DNA of 64,000 nt from CBDBGD01 sp965205235 (GTDB taxonomy: Bacteria > Chloroflexota > Dehalococcoidia > Lucifugimonadales > UBA1127). The stretch spans positions 248,001 to 312,000 of the forward strand of contig CBDBGD010000008.1 of NCBI GenBank assembly GCA_965205235.1, in the 5' to 3' direction. The position numbers and the translations under genes are program-made. Positions 1-8,326 of the stretch are shown piece by piece. Under the pieces are notes generated by a model that did no database searches, was not told where the DNA came from, and saw nothing but the letters and a program-made list of their open reading frames with translations. The first letter of the stretch is position 1; each line of letters starts with the position of its first letter.

Positions 1-1
1 A

Positions 2-319
2 GGAATGATGTTTCGAAAAGTCCTGCAGCGGTCGACGACGGCTCTAACGCGCGACGCGGCCTCGATGAAATCCAAGAGACTAGAGGAGCGCATTGAGATT
101 CTAGAAACCAATGGGCTCATCACCAGCGCTATGCGAGACTGGGCTACGATAATTCGGCTTGAAGGCAATGCCGCTACACACTGGGAAGAGGAATATGGCG
201 AAGCAGAATTCACGAAGGAAAGCGCTACGCAGTTACACCACTTTACGGAACTCTTCCTAATCTACACATTCACACTTCCTGCTCAAGTTGCACGATATGC
301 TCAGGTCGGAGAAGAATAG
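2..319 (+). CDS. DUF4145-like protein, C-terminal part (cut by window edge)
   Basis: The reading frame is open to the first base of the window, so the gene probably begins upstream; an internal ATG at position 5 would give 104 residues. The pattern LEERIEILETNGLI, then a conserved IIRLEGNAATH stretch, then a C-terminal hydrophobic helix resembles the end of DUF4145 domains, which occur alone or fused to defence and restriction proteins. Function is unknown. The sequence is clearly less GC-rich than the genes to its right, which suggests acquired DNA. Family assignment is by eye and tentative. Confidence 0.5.
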   Translation, partial: GMMFRKVLQRSTTALTRDAASMKSKRLEERIEILETNGLITSAMRDWATIIRLEGNAATHWEEEYGEAEFTKESATQLHHFTELFLIYTFTLPAQVARYAQVGEE

Positions 320-411
320 AAGCTCTTGTCTCCACAACCACCTTCCCCAGGGTCAGCCTAGACTAGCCGTCTAATGGCTGCCCCCCGTTTGAGGGATAAG
401 GAGGCCCCACC

Positions 412-1302
412 ATGACCACCCAACGCGACCTCATCGGCTACGGCGCCAACCCCCCGCAGGTCGAGTGGCCGGACGGCGCCCGCATCGCCGTCTCCGTCGT
501 CGTCAACTACGAGGAGGGCTCCGAGTACTCCCTCCTCGACGGCGACGCCGCGCACGAGGTGAACAACGAGATGCCGTCGCCCGTCCCGCCCGAAGACCGC
601 GACCTCGCCAACGAGTCCTTCTTCGAGTACGGCAGCCGCGTGGGCGTCTGGCGCATCATGGACCTGCTGGACGAGTACAACGTCAAGTGCACCTTCTTCT
701 GCTGCGCCCTGGCCGTGGAGCGCAACCCGGAGGTCGGCCGGGCCATCGTCGCCCGGGGGCACGAGGTGTTCGGCCACGGCTACCGCTGGGAGGAGTCCTT
801 CAAGATGGACCGCGAGGCCGAGCGGGAGGCCATCCACAAGGCGGTGGAGTCGCTCCGGCGCACCACCGGCGAGCGGCCGCTGGGCTGGTACGTCCGGTAC
901 GGCCCCAGCGTGAACACCCGCCAGCTTGTGGTCGAAGAGGGCGGCTTCATCTACGACAGCATGGCCTACAACGACGACATCCCCTACTACGTGCAGGTGG
1001 ACGACCGCAAGTGGCTCGTCGTCCCCTACTCCCTCGAAGTCAACGACACCCGCTTCTGGCGCGGCAACATGATCAGCCCGAACGACTTCTTCGAGACGAT
1101 GAAAAACAGCTTCGACACCCTCTACGCCGAGGGCCAGAAGACGCCCAAGATGATGAGCGTCGGGTTGCACTGCCGCATCGTCGGCAGGCCCTCACGGATC
1201 GTCGCCCTCCGGCGCTTCATCGAGTACGCCCGCGGCTTCCCCGGCGTCTGGTTCGCCCGGCGAATCGACATCGCTCGCTGGTGGCTGGAGCACTACCCGT
1301 AG
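412..1302 (+). CDS. PuuE-like polysaccharide deacetylase family hydrolase
   Basis: A 296-residue protein of the carbohydrate esterase 4 / NodB superfamily, closest in appearance to cofactor-free allantoinase PuuE. The N-terminus has the typical RDLIGYGANPP, a WPDGARIAVSVVVNYEEGSE stretch and LLDGDAAHE. A NodB-like core follows (CTFFCCALAVERNPEVGRAI, ARGHEVFGHGYRWEE), and the C-terminal part has the GLHCRIVGRPSR segment seen in PuuE relatives. PuuE hydrolyses the allantoin ring in purine catabolism, but many relatives act on unknown cyclic amides or N-acetyl groups, so substrate is not assigned. AAGGAGG lies just upstream of the ATG. No other ureide-pathway gene is visible nearby. Confidence 0.8.
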   Translation: MTTQRDLIGYGANPPQVEWPDGARIAVSVVVNYEEGSEYSLLDGDAAHEVNNEMPSPVPPEDRDLANESFFEYGSRVGVWRIMDLLDEYNVKCTFFCCALAVERNPEVGRAIVARGHEVFGHGYRWEESFKMDREAEREAIHKAVESLRRTTGERPLGWYVRYGPSVNTRQLVVEEGGFIYDSMAYNDDIPYYVQVDDRKWLVVPYSLEVNDTRFWRGNMISPNDFFETMKNSFDTLYAEGQKTPKMMSVGLHCRIVGRPSRIVALRRFIEYARGFPGVWFARRIDIARWWLEHYP

Positions 1303-1352
1303 GAATTGACATAACACATGGAGGCTTGGTGGACGGTCGGTTCGGGAACATC

Positions 1353-1967
1353 ATGGCGTCGATGAACGTCGGCAGGTTCTTGCCGCTCGTGTTGCTGGCG
1401 CTCGCGCTGGTAGTCGCGGCGTCGTGCGACTCGGAGGCGCCTCCGGGACCGGGCGTCGAGTCGGGGGTGGCCCGAGTGGCGCGCGAGGCCGGACCGTCGA
1501 CGGGGGCAGACTCCACTGCCGGCCAACCCGCCCCTGCGTCGGAGGCGGAGCGGATCAAGGCCGAGATGCAGGACCGCTCGTTCCGTCAGTTCGAGCCGTC
1601 GGTGGATGCGAGTCCCAGGAGGGGCGTCATTCTCAGCTTCTTCGGCCCGCTCACCATCTGGGCCCAGTACGCCGAAGGCGACCACGCGCTGCACGAGTGG
1701 GAGATCGCCGCCGCCGACTACAGCGTTGAGCTGCACGGCGGCGCTTCGGAGGTCACCCTCCACCTCGACCAGCCCAGGTCGTCCCAGGGCATCCCCACCC
1801 GCTGCGACGACTGCATACCCACGGACGGCGTATCCCTCTCGATACGCAATCTCTTTGACAGCGAGAGGATTGAGTTCAGAGTGAACGACCCCGACGGCGT
1901 TCTACCGCCGCCGTTCCCGGTGTTCGGCTCGTGGACACGCTTCACCGAGGACGAGATCCAGAACTGA
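1353..1967 (+). CDS. Putative lipoprotein
   Basis: A 204-residue secreted protein. Residues 1-24 form a signal peptide with a hydrophobic core ending in a lipobox (VAASC), so the mature protein should be lipid-anchored at the Cys. A low-complexity Gly/Pro/Ala/Ser linker follows, then a compact domain from about residue 75 containing the pair CDDC, possibly a disulfide or metal site. I recognise no family. The frame is open far upstream, but that part is only the antisense-like shadow of the deacetylase; ATG 1353 (or 1362) is chosen because the signal peptide begins there. It ends head-to-head with the membrane protein on the other strand, with only a few bases between stops. Confidence 0.6.
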   Translation: MASMNVGRFLPLVLLALALVVAASCDSEAPPGPGVESGVARVAREAGPSTGADSTAGQPAPASEAERIKAEMQDRSFRQFEPSVDASPRRGVILSFFGPLTIWAQYAEGDHALHEWEIAAADYSVELHGGASEVTLHLDQPRSSQGIPTRCDDCIPTDGVSLSIRNLFDSERIEFRVNDPDGVLPPPFPVFGSWTRFTEDEIQN

Positions 1968-1971
1968 CAGG

Positions 1972-2652
1972 TCAGCGCCGGATCGCGGCGAGGCGCCGTT
2001 CCACGCTGCCCCGTAGCAGCAGCACTCCCATGACCACGAGCCATATGAAGAAGGCGTTGCCGCTGATGCGGTGCATGATCGTCGCCGCGTCCACCCATAT
2101 CAGCAGCATCCCAAGGCCGATCACCAGCGACGCCGCAGCAATCACCCTCGAAGCCTTCCACTGGCCCAGCCCCACGGTCGCCAGCGCCAGGCCCGCGGCC
2201 GAGAAGCCCAGCTTGCCCGTCACCCACCGCAGCGTGGACACTGTCTCCGTCGTGGCGGTGGCGGCGACGTCGGAGGCGTCGCCCACGAACGCCGCCAGCA
2301 CGAGCGCGCACACTCCCGACGCGGCGGTGATGACGCCCGACGCTGCGAGCAGGTACGGGACCAGCGGCGTCCCGAGGCCCTCTCGAACGACCGTGCTCCT
2401 CCACAGCACCCACGCCGCGGCGACGAGCGTGAACCCCGAGAGAACCCGCGCAACGCCGGCCACGGTGTACATCCCCGTGTTGGTCGCAATCGCCCGCAGC
2501 GACTCCTCGATGGTCGGCTGGTCGGCGTCGGCGGAGATGCGCGCGAACACCGAGATGCCCGTCGCTACCGCGGTGAGCAGCAGGAGCACGCCCGCTCGGC
2601 GCGCGGCCCTGTCCATGGGTCCTTCTGGCATGCTCTTTGTCAGCGTCGACAC
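1972..2652 (-). CDS. Multi-pass membrane protein (DUF4386-like)
   Basis: A 226-residue protein with about six hydrophobic helices: near residues 20-38, 60-80, 95-122, 140-165, 170-188 and 195-213. The arrangement resembles DUF4386-type integral membrane proteins of unknown function. It is the last gene of a minus-strand operon after two ABC ATPase/permease pairs, 8 bases beyond the end of the preceding permease, so it is probably co-transcribed and may be an accessory of the exporter. No catalytic residues are visible. Confidence 0.6.
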   Translation of the reverse strand: MSTLTKSMPEGPMDRAARRAGVLLLLTAVATGISVFARISADADQPTIEESLRAIATNTGMYTVAGVARVLSGFTLVAAAWVLWRSTVVREGLGTPLVPYLLAASGVITAASGVCALVLAAFVGDASDVAATATTETVSTLRWVTGKLGFSAAGLALATVGLGQWKASRVIAAASLVIGLGMLLIWVDAATIMHRISGNAFFIWLVVMGVLLLRGSVERRLAAIRR

Positions 2653-2660
2653 GTTGGCCG

Positions 2661-3407
2661 CTATGTCACGTCCATTTTCCTGAGCCGCCTGACGGTCAGG
2701 AGGAAGAACACCACGGTCACAGCCGCCACGCCGACAATCGCCGCAGGCAGTTCGATGACCCGCTCTTCGAGCGGAGCAAAGCTCTCACCGTCTATCCCGT
2801 GCAGTATCGCCAGCGTGTAGGCGCGGATGCTCAGGTATCGGACGCCCTCCAGGAGGCTGGACAGGAACCCCTCCCAGATGAAGACGTAGATGAGGCCCGC
2901 CGCCAGCGCCCGCGTCGTCACCAGCCCCGCCCACGTGAACACCGACGAGTAGGCGATGACGCCCACCAGCACGGCGACGCCCACGGCCACGAGGGCCGTC
3001 ACGTCGCTTTCAGCGACGAACAGGGCGGCGCTCGCACCTAGCGCCGTGCTGGCCACGCCGCTGACCACCAGCGCCGGACCGCCGATGGCGATGGGCGCCA
3101 GCGTCTTGGGCAACGCGATGAGCCACCGGGGCACGGGCTTCAACAGGAGGTAGCTCAGCGTCTTGTCGTCCACCTCGTTGCCGAACGACGCAGTGGCCAG
3201 GACCAGCGCCACGATGGGCAGGGCTCCGGCGATGATCATCGGGTCCAGCACAGTGGAGATGAAAGGTCCGTTTGTCGATTCGGGGCCGCCGGTCGTGATC
3301 ATGATGATGGCCGTCAGGCCCACGGGCAGAGCGGCGAGCAGCAGGATGAAGAGCAGCCTGACCCTGCCGCCGAGCTGGCGCAGACTGAGGCGCAGGACCG
3401 CCGTCAT
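2661..3407 (-). CDS. ABC-2 type transporter permease
   Basis: A 248-residue membrane subunit with six predicted helices. After the first helix and a periplasmic loop comes the typical ABC-2 segment ATASFGNEVDDKTLSYLLLK followed by a charged PVPRW turn, as in exporter permeases of the NatB/YhaP kind. Its start overlaps the stop of the ATPase gene at 3404 by four bases (ATGA), showing translational coupling. The two should form one exporter half; the substrate cannot be read from sequence. Confidence 0.8.
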   Translation of the reverse strand: MTAVLRLSLRQLGGRVRLLFILLLAALPVGLTAIIMITTGGPESTNGPFISTVLDPMIIAGALPIVALVLATASFGNEVDDKTLSYLLLKPVPRWLIALPKTLAPIAIGGPALVVSGVASTALGASAALFVAESDVTALVAVGVAVLVGVIAYSSVFTWAGLVTTRALAAGLIYVFIWEGFLSSLLEGVRYLSIRAYTLAILHGIDGESFAPLEERVIELPAAIVGVAAVTVVFFLLTVRRLRKMDVT

Positions 3408-4330
3408 GCGCCCTCCACCAGGTAGCCGAACACGCTGTCCAGCGACTCGTCCAGGGGCTCGACCCTGAACAGGCGTATGCCCCGCTCCTTCGCCAGCCGC
3501 GGCAGCGACCGCTGCAGCTCGGCGATGTCCCTGGTCAGCAGCGTCAGCGCACCCTCCTCGTCGATCGACACGGAGTCCACCGCATCGACGCCGATGAGCG
3601 CGGCGGCCATCGCGCGGGTGTCGCTGCTTCCCACCCGCACCTGGTAGGGCCGCTCGTCCAGCTTCGCCCGAATCGCCACGAAATCGCCGGCCGCCGCCAG
3701 CTTGCCCGCCACCAGCAGCAGGATGTTGTCCGTCAGCGTCTCGATCTCCTCCAGGATGTGCGACGACACCAGCACCGTCCGACCCTCCGACGCGAGGCGG
3801 CGCATCAGGTCCTGGGTGGCGATCCGCTGCTGCGGGTCCGTACCGTTCATAGGCTCGTCCAGCAGCAGCACTTCGGGGTCGTGCACCAGGGAGGCCGCCA
3901 GCCTCGTGCGCTGGCGCATCCCACGGGAGAAGGTCGATACCGACCGGTGTTGGACGTCGCTCAGAGCCACGTACTCGAACGCCCGGTCAACCGCCGGCCC
4001 CACCGGGTCGAGTCCGTACAGCGTGGCCGCCATCTCGATGAACTGCCTGGCGGTGAGCACGTCGTACAGGGACTCGTGGCCCGGCATGAAGCCTATGCGC
4101 CGGTAGAGGGGCGTGTTGTCCCGCACCGGCTCGCCGAGCACCGTCACCTCACCCTCGGACGGCGCCGCGAGCCCGGTGATCAGGTTGAGCATGGTCGTCT
4201 TGCCCGCGCCGTTGGGGCCAAGCAGCCCGGTGATGCCGGGGCCGACCTGCAACGACACGTCGTTCACGGCAACGAGGTTGCCGTACCATTTCGATACGGA
4301 GCGGGTCTCGATTGTTGCGGCGCTCGTCAT
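3404..4330 (-). CDS. ABC transporter ATP-binding protein
   Basis: A 308-residue ATPase of an ABC-2 exporter. Walker A is GPNGAGKTT, the signature region reads FSRGMRQR (a degenerate LSGGQ), and Walker B is VLLLDEP, followed by the H-loop region VLVSSHILEEIE. A C-terminal regulatory extension of about 85 residues is typical of drug or lipid export ATPases. An upstream ATG would add 22 residues, but the start at 4330 is preferred because its ATG overlaps the stop of the preceding permease in an ATGA and the protein then begins just before the ABC domain. Confidence 0.85.
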   Translation of the reverse strand: MTSAATIETRSVSKWYGNLVAVNDVSLQVGPGITGLLGPNGAGKTTMLNLITGLAAPSEGEVTVLGEPVRDNTPLYRRIGFMPGHESLYDVLTARQFIEMAATLYGLDPVGPAVDRAFEYVALSDVQHRSVSTFSRGMRQRTRLAASLVHDPEVLLLDEPMNGTDPQQRIATQDLMRRLASEGRTVLVSSHILEEIETLTDNILLLVAGKLAAAGDFVAIRAKLDERPYQVRVGSSDTRAMAAALIGVDAVDSVSIDEEGALTLLTRDIAELQRSLPRLAKERGIRLFRVEPLDESLDSVFGYLVEGA

Positions 4331-5289
4331 ATCGACAACCTCCGGTAGCGCCACCAGAGGACGTAGCCGAGCGCACCCACGACGGTCAGGTACCACGCGA
4401 TGGGGACCGCGTCGTGCAACTCCGACGAAGCTTGTTCCGGCCCGCCGAAGCCGTCAGGGTCCTCGAATGTCCCGCCGGGGAATATCAGGTCGTTCACCAG
4501 CGTAGGCACGCCCAGGACGTTGATCAGGCTCAGCCACTTCGCTGCATCGCCGGTGGCATAGTCGCACTCCGTGATCCTGTTCGATGAATCGTTCGGGTCC
4601 GAGATGGTGGTGCACTCGGTCGAAGTCAGGGCCCCGGAGATGATCGGCGTGATGATGAAGACGGCGACGACAAAGGCCGTGGCGTAGGCCCGTCTCGTCG
4701 TGAAAGCGGAGACGGCAAGCGGAATGGTCGTCGTGAATGCGGCCAGGGCCAGGCCCGCCAGCAGGAACCTGGGCACGTCGAGCCAGTTGTCCCGCACGTA
4801 GTCCAGCGGCTCGGCGGCGGCCAGAAGCAGCCCCGCGAAGAGCACCACCTGCCCGGCGAGCACGAACCCCAGCGTTATCGAGAAGAAGGCGAACCATCGC
4901 GCTGCCACGTAGTCCGTGCGCGTCAGTGGCCGCACCAAGTACAGGCCCAGCACGCCGTGGCGCCTGTCCGGGCAGAGCAGCTCCGGCGCCATGATGGCGG
5001 CGAACAGCGCGACCACGATCAGCACGATCGCGTAGTACTCCTCGTGCCGGAAGACCTGGAACTCTCCGAGACCAAGTACGCTGGCGATGATTGCCGCCAC
5101 CAGGGCGGGCGTGATGACGCAGATGAACAGGATTACCGGCAGCACCTTGGAGCCCCAGCCCCGCCCGATGCCCAGAACGGTCCGGATGCCGTCGACCCAA
5201 AGGGCCTTGTGTGCGCGCAGCCGGCCCTCGCGCGGCCCATCGTAGTGGCGGTATCCGAGGTCGTAGACTTCGCCCTGCGGTGTGCTCAC
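4327..5289 (-). CDS. ABC-2 type transporter permease
   Basis: A 320-residue permease with about six membrane helices. The cytosolic N-terminus carries the YDLGYRHYDGPREGR motif common to a family of ABC-2 permeases in Actinobacteria and Chloroflexota, and the core contains the MAPELLCPDRRHGVLGLYL segment before the third helix. A periplasmic loop near residues 225-245 contains two cysteines (TECTT, TECDY) that could form a disulfide. It overlaps the upstream ATPase (start of this gene over its stop at 5286) and the downstream ATPase by four bases each. Confidence 0.8.
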   Translation of the reverse strand: MSTPQGEVYDLGYRHYDGPREGRLRAHKALWVDGIRTVLGIGRGWGSKVLPVILFICVITPALVAAIIASVLGLGEFQVFRHEEYYAIVLIVVALFAAIMAPELLCPDRRHGVLGLYLVRPLTRTDYVAARWFAFFSITLGFVLAGQVVLFAGLLLAAAEPLDYVRDNWLDVPRFLLAGLALAAFTTTIPLAVSAFTTRRAYATAFVVAVFIITPIISGALTSTECTTISDPNDSSNRITECDYATGDAAKWLSLINVLGVPTLVNDLIFPGGTFEDPDGFGGPEQASSELHDAVPIAWYLTVVGALGYVLWWRYRRLSI

Positions 5290-6188
5290 GTCGTCCCGCC
5301 TCGGAAGAGGTCTGCGAGACCGCGGCGCCGGGGCGCCAGCCTGCGCAGCCGCGCTCCAACGTCAACGATGGCGTCGCGAATGAGGTCGTACTGCTCCTCG
5401 GTCGCGCCCTCGACAACCAGCGACCGGCCGTCTTCCGCCGCCTCGACGCCTCGGGCCGCTAGGGCGGCCACGAGCTCACCTCGCCGGTCGTCCACGTCGA
5501 TGAACAGCGTCTCCGTCTCCCGCGTGTAGCCGGAGACCTCGCCCTGCTCCATCACCCTGCCGGAGTCGAGCACGACGATGCGGTCGCAGATGCTCTCGAC
5601 GTCGCCCATGAGGTGGGTGGAGAGCAGGATGCTGATGCCGAACTCCCGCCCGATGCGGGCAATGAGCTCCAGCATCTTCTCCCGGCCGCCGGGGTCCAGG
5701 CCTGCCGTGGGCTCGTCCAGCAGCGCCAGGACGGGGTCGTGCACCAGCGCCTGGGCCAGCTTCACTCGCTGCACCATGCCCGTGGAGTACTGGCCGATGG
5801 ACCGGTAGCGCTCCTCGTCCAGCCCCACGAGTCGAAGGATGTCGGCGGCCCGCGTTCGCGCCTGGGCTGGGGGCAAGCCGCTGATCTGCGCCATGTGGAT
5901 GAGGAACTCCGTGGCGGCCACGCTGCGCGGCAGGCAGTCATGCTCCGGCATGTAGCCCAGCCTGCTCCGGGCGTCCGGCGCTTCGTAGGGCATCTGCCCC
6001 ATTACCTCAGCCGACCCGGCCGTGGGCTGCAGCAGGCCCAGGAACAGCTTGATCGCCGTGCTCTTGCCGGCCCCGTTCTGCCCAAGCAGCCCGGTGATGC
6101 CCTCCGAGACCTGGAAGGACGCCGAGTCGAGTGCGATGACGGCGCCGTAGCGCTTTGTCAGGCCCTTGGCTTCGAGCAGGGCTTGCAT
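5286..6188 (-). CDS. ABC transporter ATP-binding protein
   Basis: A 300-residue ATPase with Walker A GQNGAGKST, signature region YSTGMVQR, Walker B LALLDEP and the switch region LLSTHLMGD. The C-terminal domain (about residues 220-300) is an accessory domain found in exporter ATPases. Its start lies directly at the end of the scramblase-like gene and its stop overlaps the next permease, so these five genes form one tightly packed unit. The operon holds two ATPase/permease pairs, suggesting either two exporters or one heteromeric machine. Confidence 0.85.
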   Translation of the reverse strand: MQALLEAKGLTKRYGAVIALDSASFQVSEGITGLLGQNGAGKSTAIKLFLGLLQPTAGSAEVMGQMPYEAPDARSRLGYMPEHDCLPRSVAATEFLIHMAQISGLPPAQARTRAADILRLVGLDEERYRSIGQYSTGMVQRVKLAQALVHDPVLALLDEPTAGLDPGGREKMLELIARIGREFGISILLSTHLMGDVESICDRIVVLDSGRVMEQGEVSGYTRETETLFIDVDDRRGELVAALAARGVEAAEDGRSLVVEGATEEQYDLIRDAIVDVGARLRRLAPRRRGLADLFRGGTT

Positions 6189-6782
6189 CTATTTCTCGAA
6201 GAAGTCCAGGTCCACGGCAAACGCGGTAGCGAGGACGAGGCTTTGCAGGTCCTCGTCGCCTTCGGCTGGTAGCTCGACCGTGAAGGTGTCGGCGTCGGTG
6301 AACATCTCGCGGCCCATGCCGCTCCACTGCTTCGTGATCCTGCCGACCTCCTGGCCTCTGCGGTTCACCATGAAGGTGTAGCGGCGGAAGACGGAGCCGT
6401 TCACCTCGGCGACGGGGCTTCCGCGCTCGTTCTCGAGGATGATCTTGCGCTTCAGCAGCCCGAACTTGCGGCGTATGGCGCCCACGGGTCTGCCGTCGGC
6501 GGTCCGTACGTGCATGGTGGGGAAGAACCAGAAGAAGGCGCGGCTGGCTGCCAGGAGCTCCCGGCCGCCCATGTCTGCGATGTGCAGCGTGAGGGCCCGG
6601 TTGCGCTGCAGGAGCACCCTCCCCCAGCCGCCCGACTCTTCGTAGGCGAGCAGCACGGTCCTGCCGTCCGACGTCATCACCTCGTACCGGTTCCGAGTTT
6701 CGATGCCGGTGATGGCCTCCCAGCCCTCCACTCGCTGTTTCACAACCAGCCGGCCGTCTTGCGCCAGGTCACGTATCGACAT
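6189..6782 (-). CDS. Scramblase / LURP-one-related family protein
   Basis: A 197-residue soluble protein. The alternating short strands with AYEESGGWG, FFWFFPTMHVRTADGRPVG, RRKFGLLKRKIIL and ITKQWSGMGREMFTDADTF resemble the beta-barrel fold shared by phospholipid scramblases and the plant LURP-one-related proteins. Bacterial members have no proven activity; a membrane or lipid-binding role is a guess. It is the first gene of the exporter operon, directly upstream of an ABC ATPase, which fits a membrane-related role. A TACAAT -10-like box lies about 30 bases upstream of the start. Confidence 0.65.
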   Translation of the reverse strand: MSIRDLAQDGRLVVKQRVEGWEAITGIETRNRYEVMTSDGRTVLLAYEESGGWGRVLLQRNRALTLHIADMGGRELLAASRAFFWFFPTMHVRTADGRPVGAIRRKFGLLKRKIILENERGSPVAEVNGSVFRRYTFMVNRRGQEVGRITKQWSGMGREMFTDADTFTVELPAEGDEDLQSLVLATAFAVDLDFFEK

Positions 6783-6831
6783 TGCCGCCTCCCCTTCGGG
6801 TTCTCTCTATTGTACCGTTTCCCGGCCGCGA

Positions 6832-6859
6832 TTGTATGGTGCGACCTGTGAGATAGAAT
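6832..6859 (+). promoter_or_regulatory. Possible promoter of the peroxiredoxin-like selenoprotein gene
   Basis: TTGTAT and TAGAAT hexamers lie 16 bases apart in the divergent region between the exporter operon and the redoxin gene. The match to a sigma-70 promoter is only fair. The start codon is about 105 bases downstream. Confidence 0.3.
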
Positions 6860-6964
6860 GACATGCGGGTCATGACCTTGGTAGCCTGTATGCAGTGGGA
6901 GCAGGTGCAGCACGCGTGACCGGCCCTTAAACTCGCCACCGATTTCCGGAGGAGGCACACGGAC

Positions 6965-7651
6965 TTGAGAGCGGCGTTCGCCATGGTCAGTCTTGCAGCG
7001 CTCATGGCCGCGCTGTCGGCGTGCGGGGAGGACGCGGGACCCGCGGCCACTGCGGCGGACCCGACTCCGGCGGTGACGCCCTCCGCTGCAGCCGCGCAGG
7101 CGACCGCGCCAACCCCTGCCCCACCCACACCGGTATCCACGCCGTCGCTGAGCCCCCTGCCTGCCGCCTTCTCCCCCGGCGACCGTTCGGACGGGTCACA
7201 GGGCCCGTACGAAGCGCCGGACTTCACGCTGGCGGACGGGTTCGGCGAGAAAGTCGTCCTCGCAGACCTCTTGGGAGAATACGAGGCCGTCGTTCTCGTC
7301 TTCTACCGAGGCTTCTTCTGAGGCATCTGCCAGCAGCAGCTGGTCCAGCTGCAGGTCTCATACCCGGAGTTCATGAGCCGCAACGTCGAGCTGGTCGCCA
7401 TCAGCACCGACGCGCGACCGGACGCCCTGGAAATGATGGCGCTGTCGGGGGCCAAGTTCCCGGTGCTGACGGACCCGGACGGCGCGACCGCCCGCAGCTA
7501 CGGCGTGTTCGACCTTCTGGGCGACGGCGTTGCCACGCCCGCGACCTTCATCGTGCGGGAGGACAGGAGCATCGGGTGGTACCGGGTCGGCGTGGATATC
7601 GTCGACAGAGCCACGGTCGAGGAGATCATGACCGCGCTGGACGGCTCGTAG
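6965..7651 (+). CDS. Peroxiredoxin-like lipoprotein, probable selenoprotein (in-frame TGA at 7319)
   Basis: Two open stretches in the same frame are separated only by one TGA. Read through, they give 228 residues: a signal peptide with lipobox LSAC, a Pro/Ala/Thr linker to about residue 75, then an AhpC/TSA (peroxiredoxin-like) domain with APDFTL, VVLVFYRGFF-U-GIC-QQQL, ELVAISTD, FPVLTDPDG and VATPATFIV. In this family the position after FYRGxF is a redox Cys, so TGA most likely encodes selenocysteine, giving a U-x-x-C motif. A SECIS-like hairpin follows the TGA. Translation probably starts at TTG 6965 after GGAGGAGG. The product would be a membrane-anchored extracytoplasmic thiol/selenol reductase. 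A nonsense-mutated pseudogene is the alternative, but the flanking frame is perfectly kept. Confidence 0.75.
7319..7352 (+). promoter_or_regulatory. TGA (Sec) codon and bacterial SECIS-like hairpin
   Basis: TGA occupies 7319-7321. A perfect 7-bp stem (GCAGCTG 7336-7342 with CAGCTGC 7346-7352) closes a GTC loop, so the apex presents GGUCC about 21-24 nt after the UGA. Distance and GGUC loop match what is known for the E. coli fdhF SECIS recognised by SelB. Confidence 0.65.
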
Positions 7652-7679
7652 CGCCGTGGGGCGGGAGATGGCCCCGCGC

Positions 7680-8204
7680 CTACCCCGGCTCCAGGTGCGT
7701 GAGCAGCCACTCGCCGTCGAACTGCTCGTAGATGAACACGATGTTCACCGACCCGCCGGTGAAGCTCGCCTTGTGCTTGGTCTCCCACTTGCCCGGTGCG
7801 GTCTCGGTGGGCGGCGACGTCTCCTCCGGCGTAATCCGTAGGCCGCGGTTCTGGAACGGCTGCATCTCCAACCGGGTCTGCTCTTCCCGCTCCTGCCAGT
7901 AGCTCTCCTCGTAGAAGACCTTCAGCCCCTCCAGGTCGTACGTGTTGTAGACCTCCCACAGCTGCATGCTCTTCTCGCGCAGGTGCGCCACAAGCTCCGT
8001 CGTGTCGCTCGACCCAGCTGCAGCCTCTCCCGACGCGCTCTCGGCGGGCGTGGGCTCGGCCTGAGGCGCAGCGGCGGCCGGTGCTGGGGCGGGTCTGTCG
8101 GAGGCCGCGGCGCTCGTCTCCTCCTCCTCCGCTGAGCCGCCGCACGCAGCCAGGGCCAGGGACAGCGCCAGGATGACCGCCAGTGCCGTTCGCCGATGCG
8201 GCAT
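7680..8204 (-). CDS. Putative lipoprotein with NTF2/SnoaL-like domain
   Basis: A 174-residue protein. The signal peptide ends in the lipobox LALAAC, followed by an acidic and then Ala/Pro-rich linker to about residue 65. The C-terminal 105 residues (LREKSMQLWEVYNTYDLEGL, then a beta-rich half ending FDGEWLLTHLEPG) have the helix-then-sheet layout and final DGEW motif of NTF2-like/SnoaL-like domains, which bind small ligands or act as structural modules. It converges on the selenoprotein gene with about 28 bases between stops. Confidence 0.6.
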   Translation of the reverse strand: MPHRRTALAVILALSLALAACGGSAEEEETSAAASDRPAPAPAAAAPQAEPTPAESASGEAAAGSSDTTELVAHLREKSMQLWEVYNTYDLEGLKVFYEESYWQEREEQTRLEMQPFQNRGLRITPEETSPPTETAPGKWETKHKASFTGGSVNIVFIYEQFDGEWLLTHLEPG

Positions 8205-8326
8205 TCCGTCTTCTCCTCAGCCTGCCACTTACGTATGCAACTAGCTCGATGGCAAAGGGTAGTGAAGACTGGCCCGTGCGTCAACAAACACGGGGACTGC
8301 CGCCCGGCGTGCGTGAGGACGGCGGG

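Noticed and set aside
465..1352. Long N-terminal extension of the lipoprotein frame
   Set aside because: It overlaps the deacetylase gene in another frame, is Arg-rich shadow sequence, and a signal peptide starts at 1353.
7319..7321. Nonsense mutation in the redoxin gene
   Set aside because: The TGA is exactly at the redox position, the frame beyond is intact, and a SECIS-like hairpin follows.
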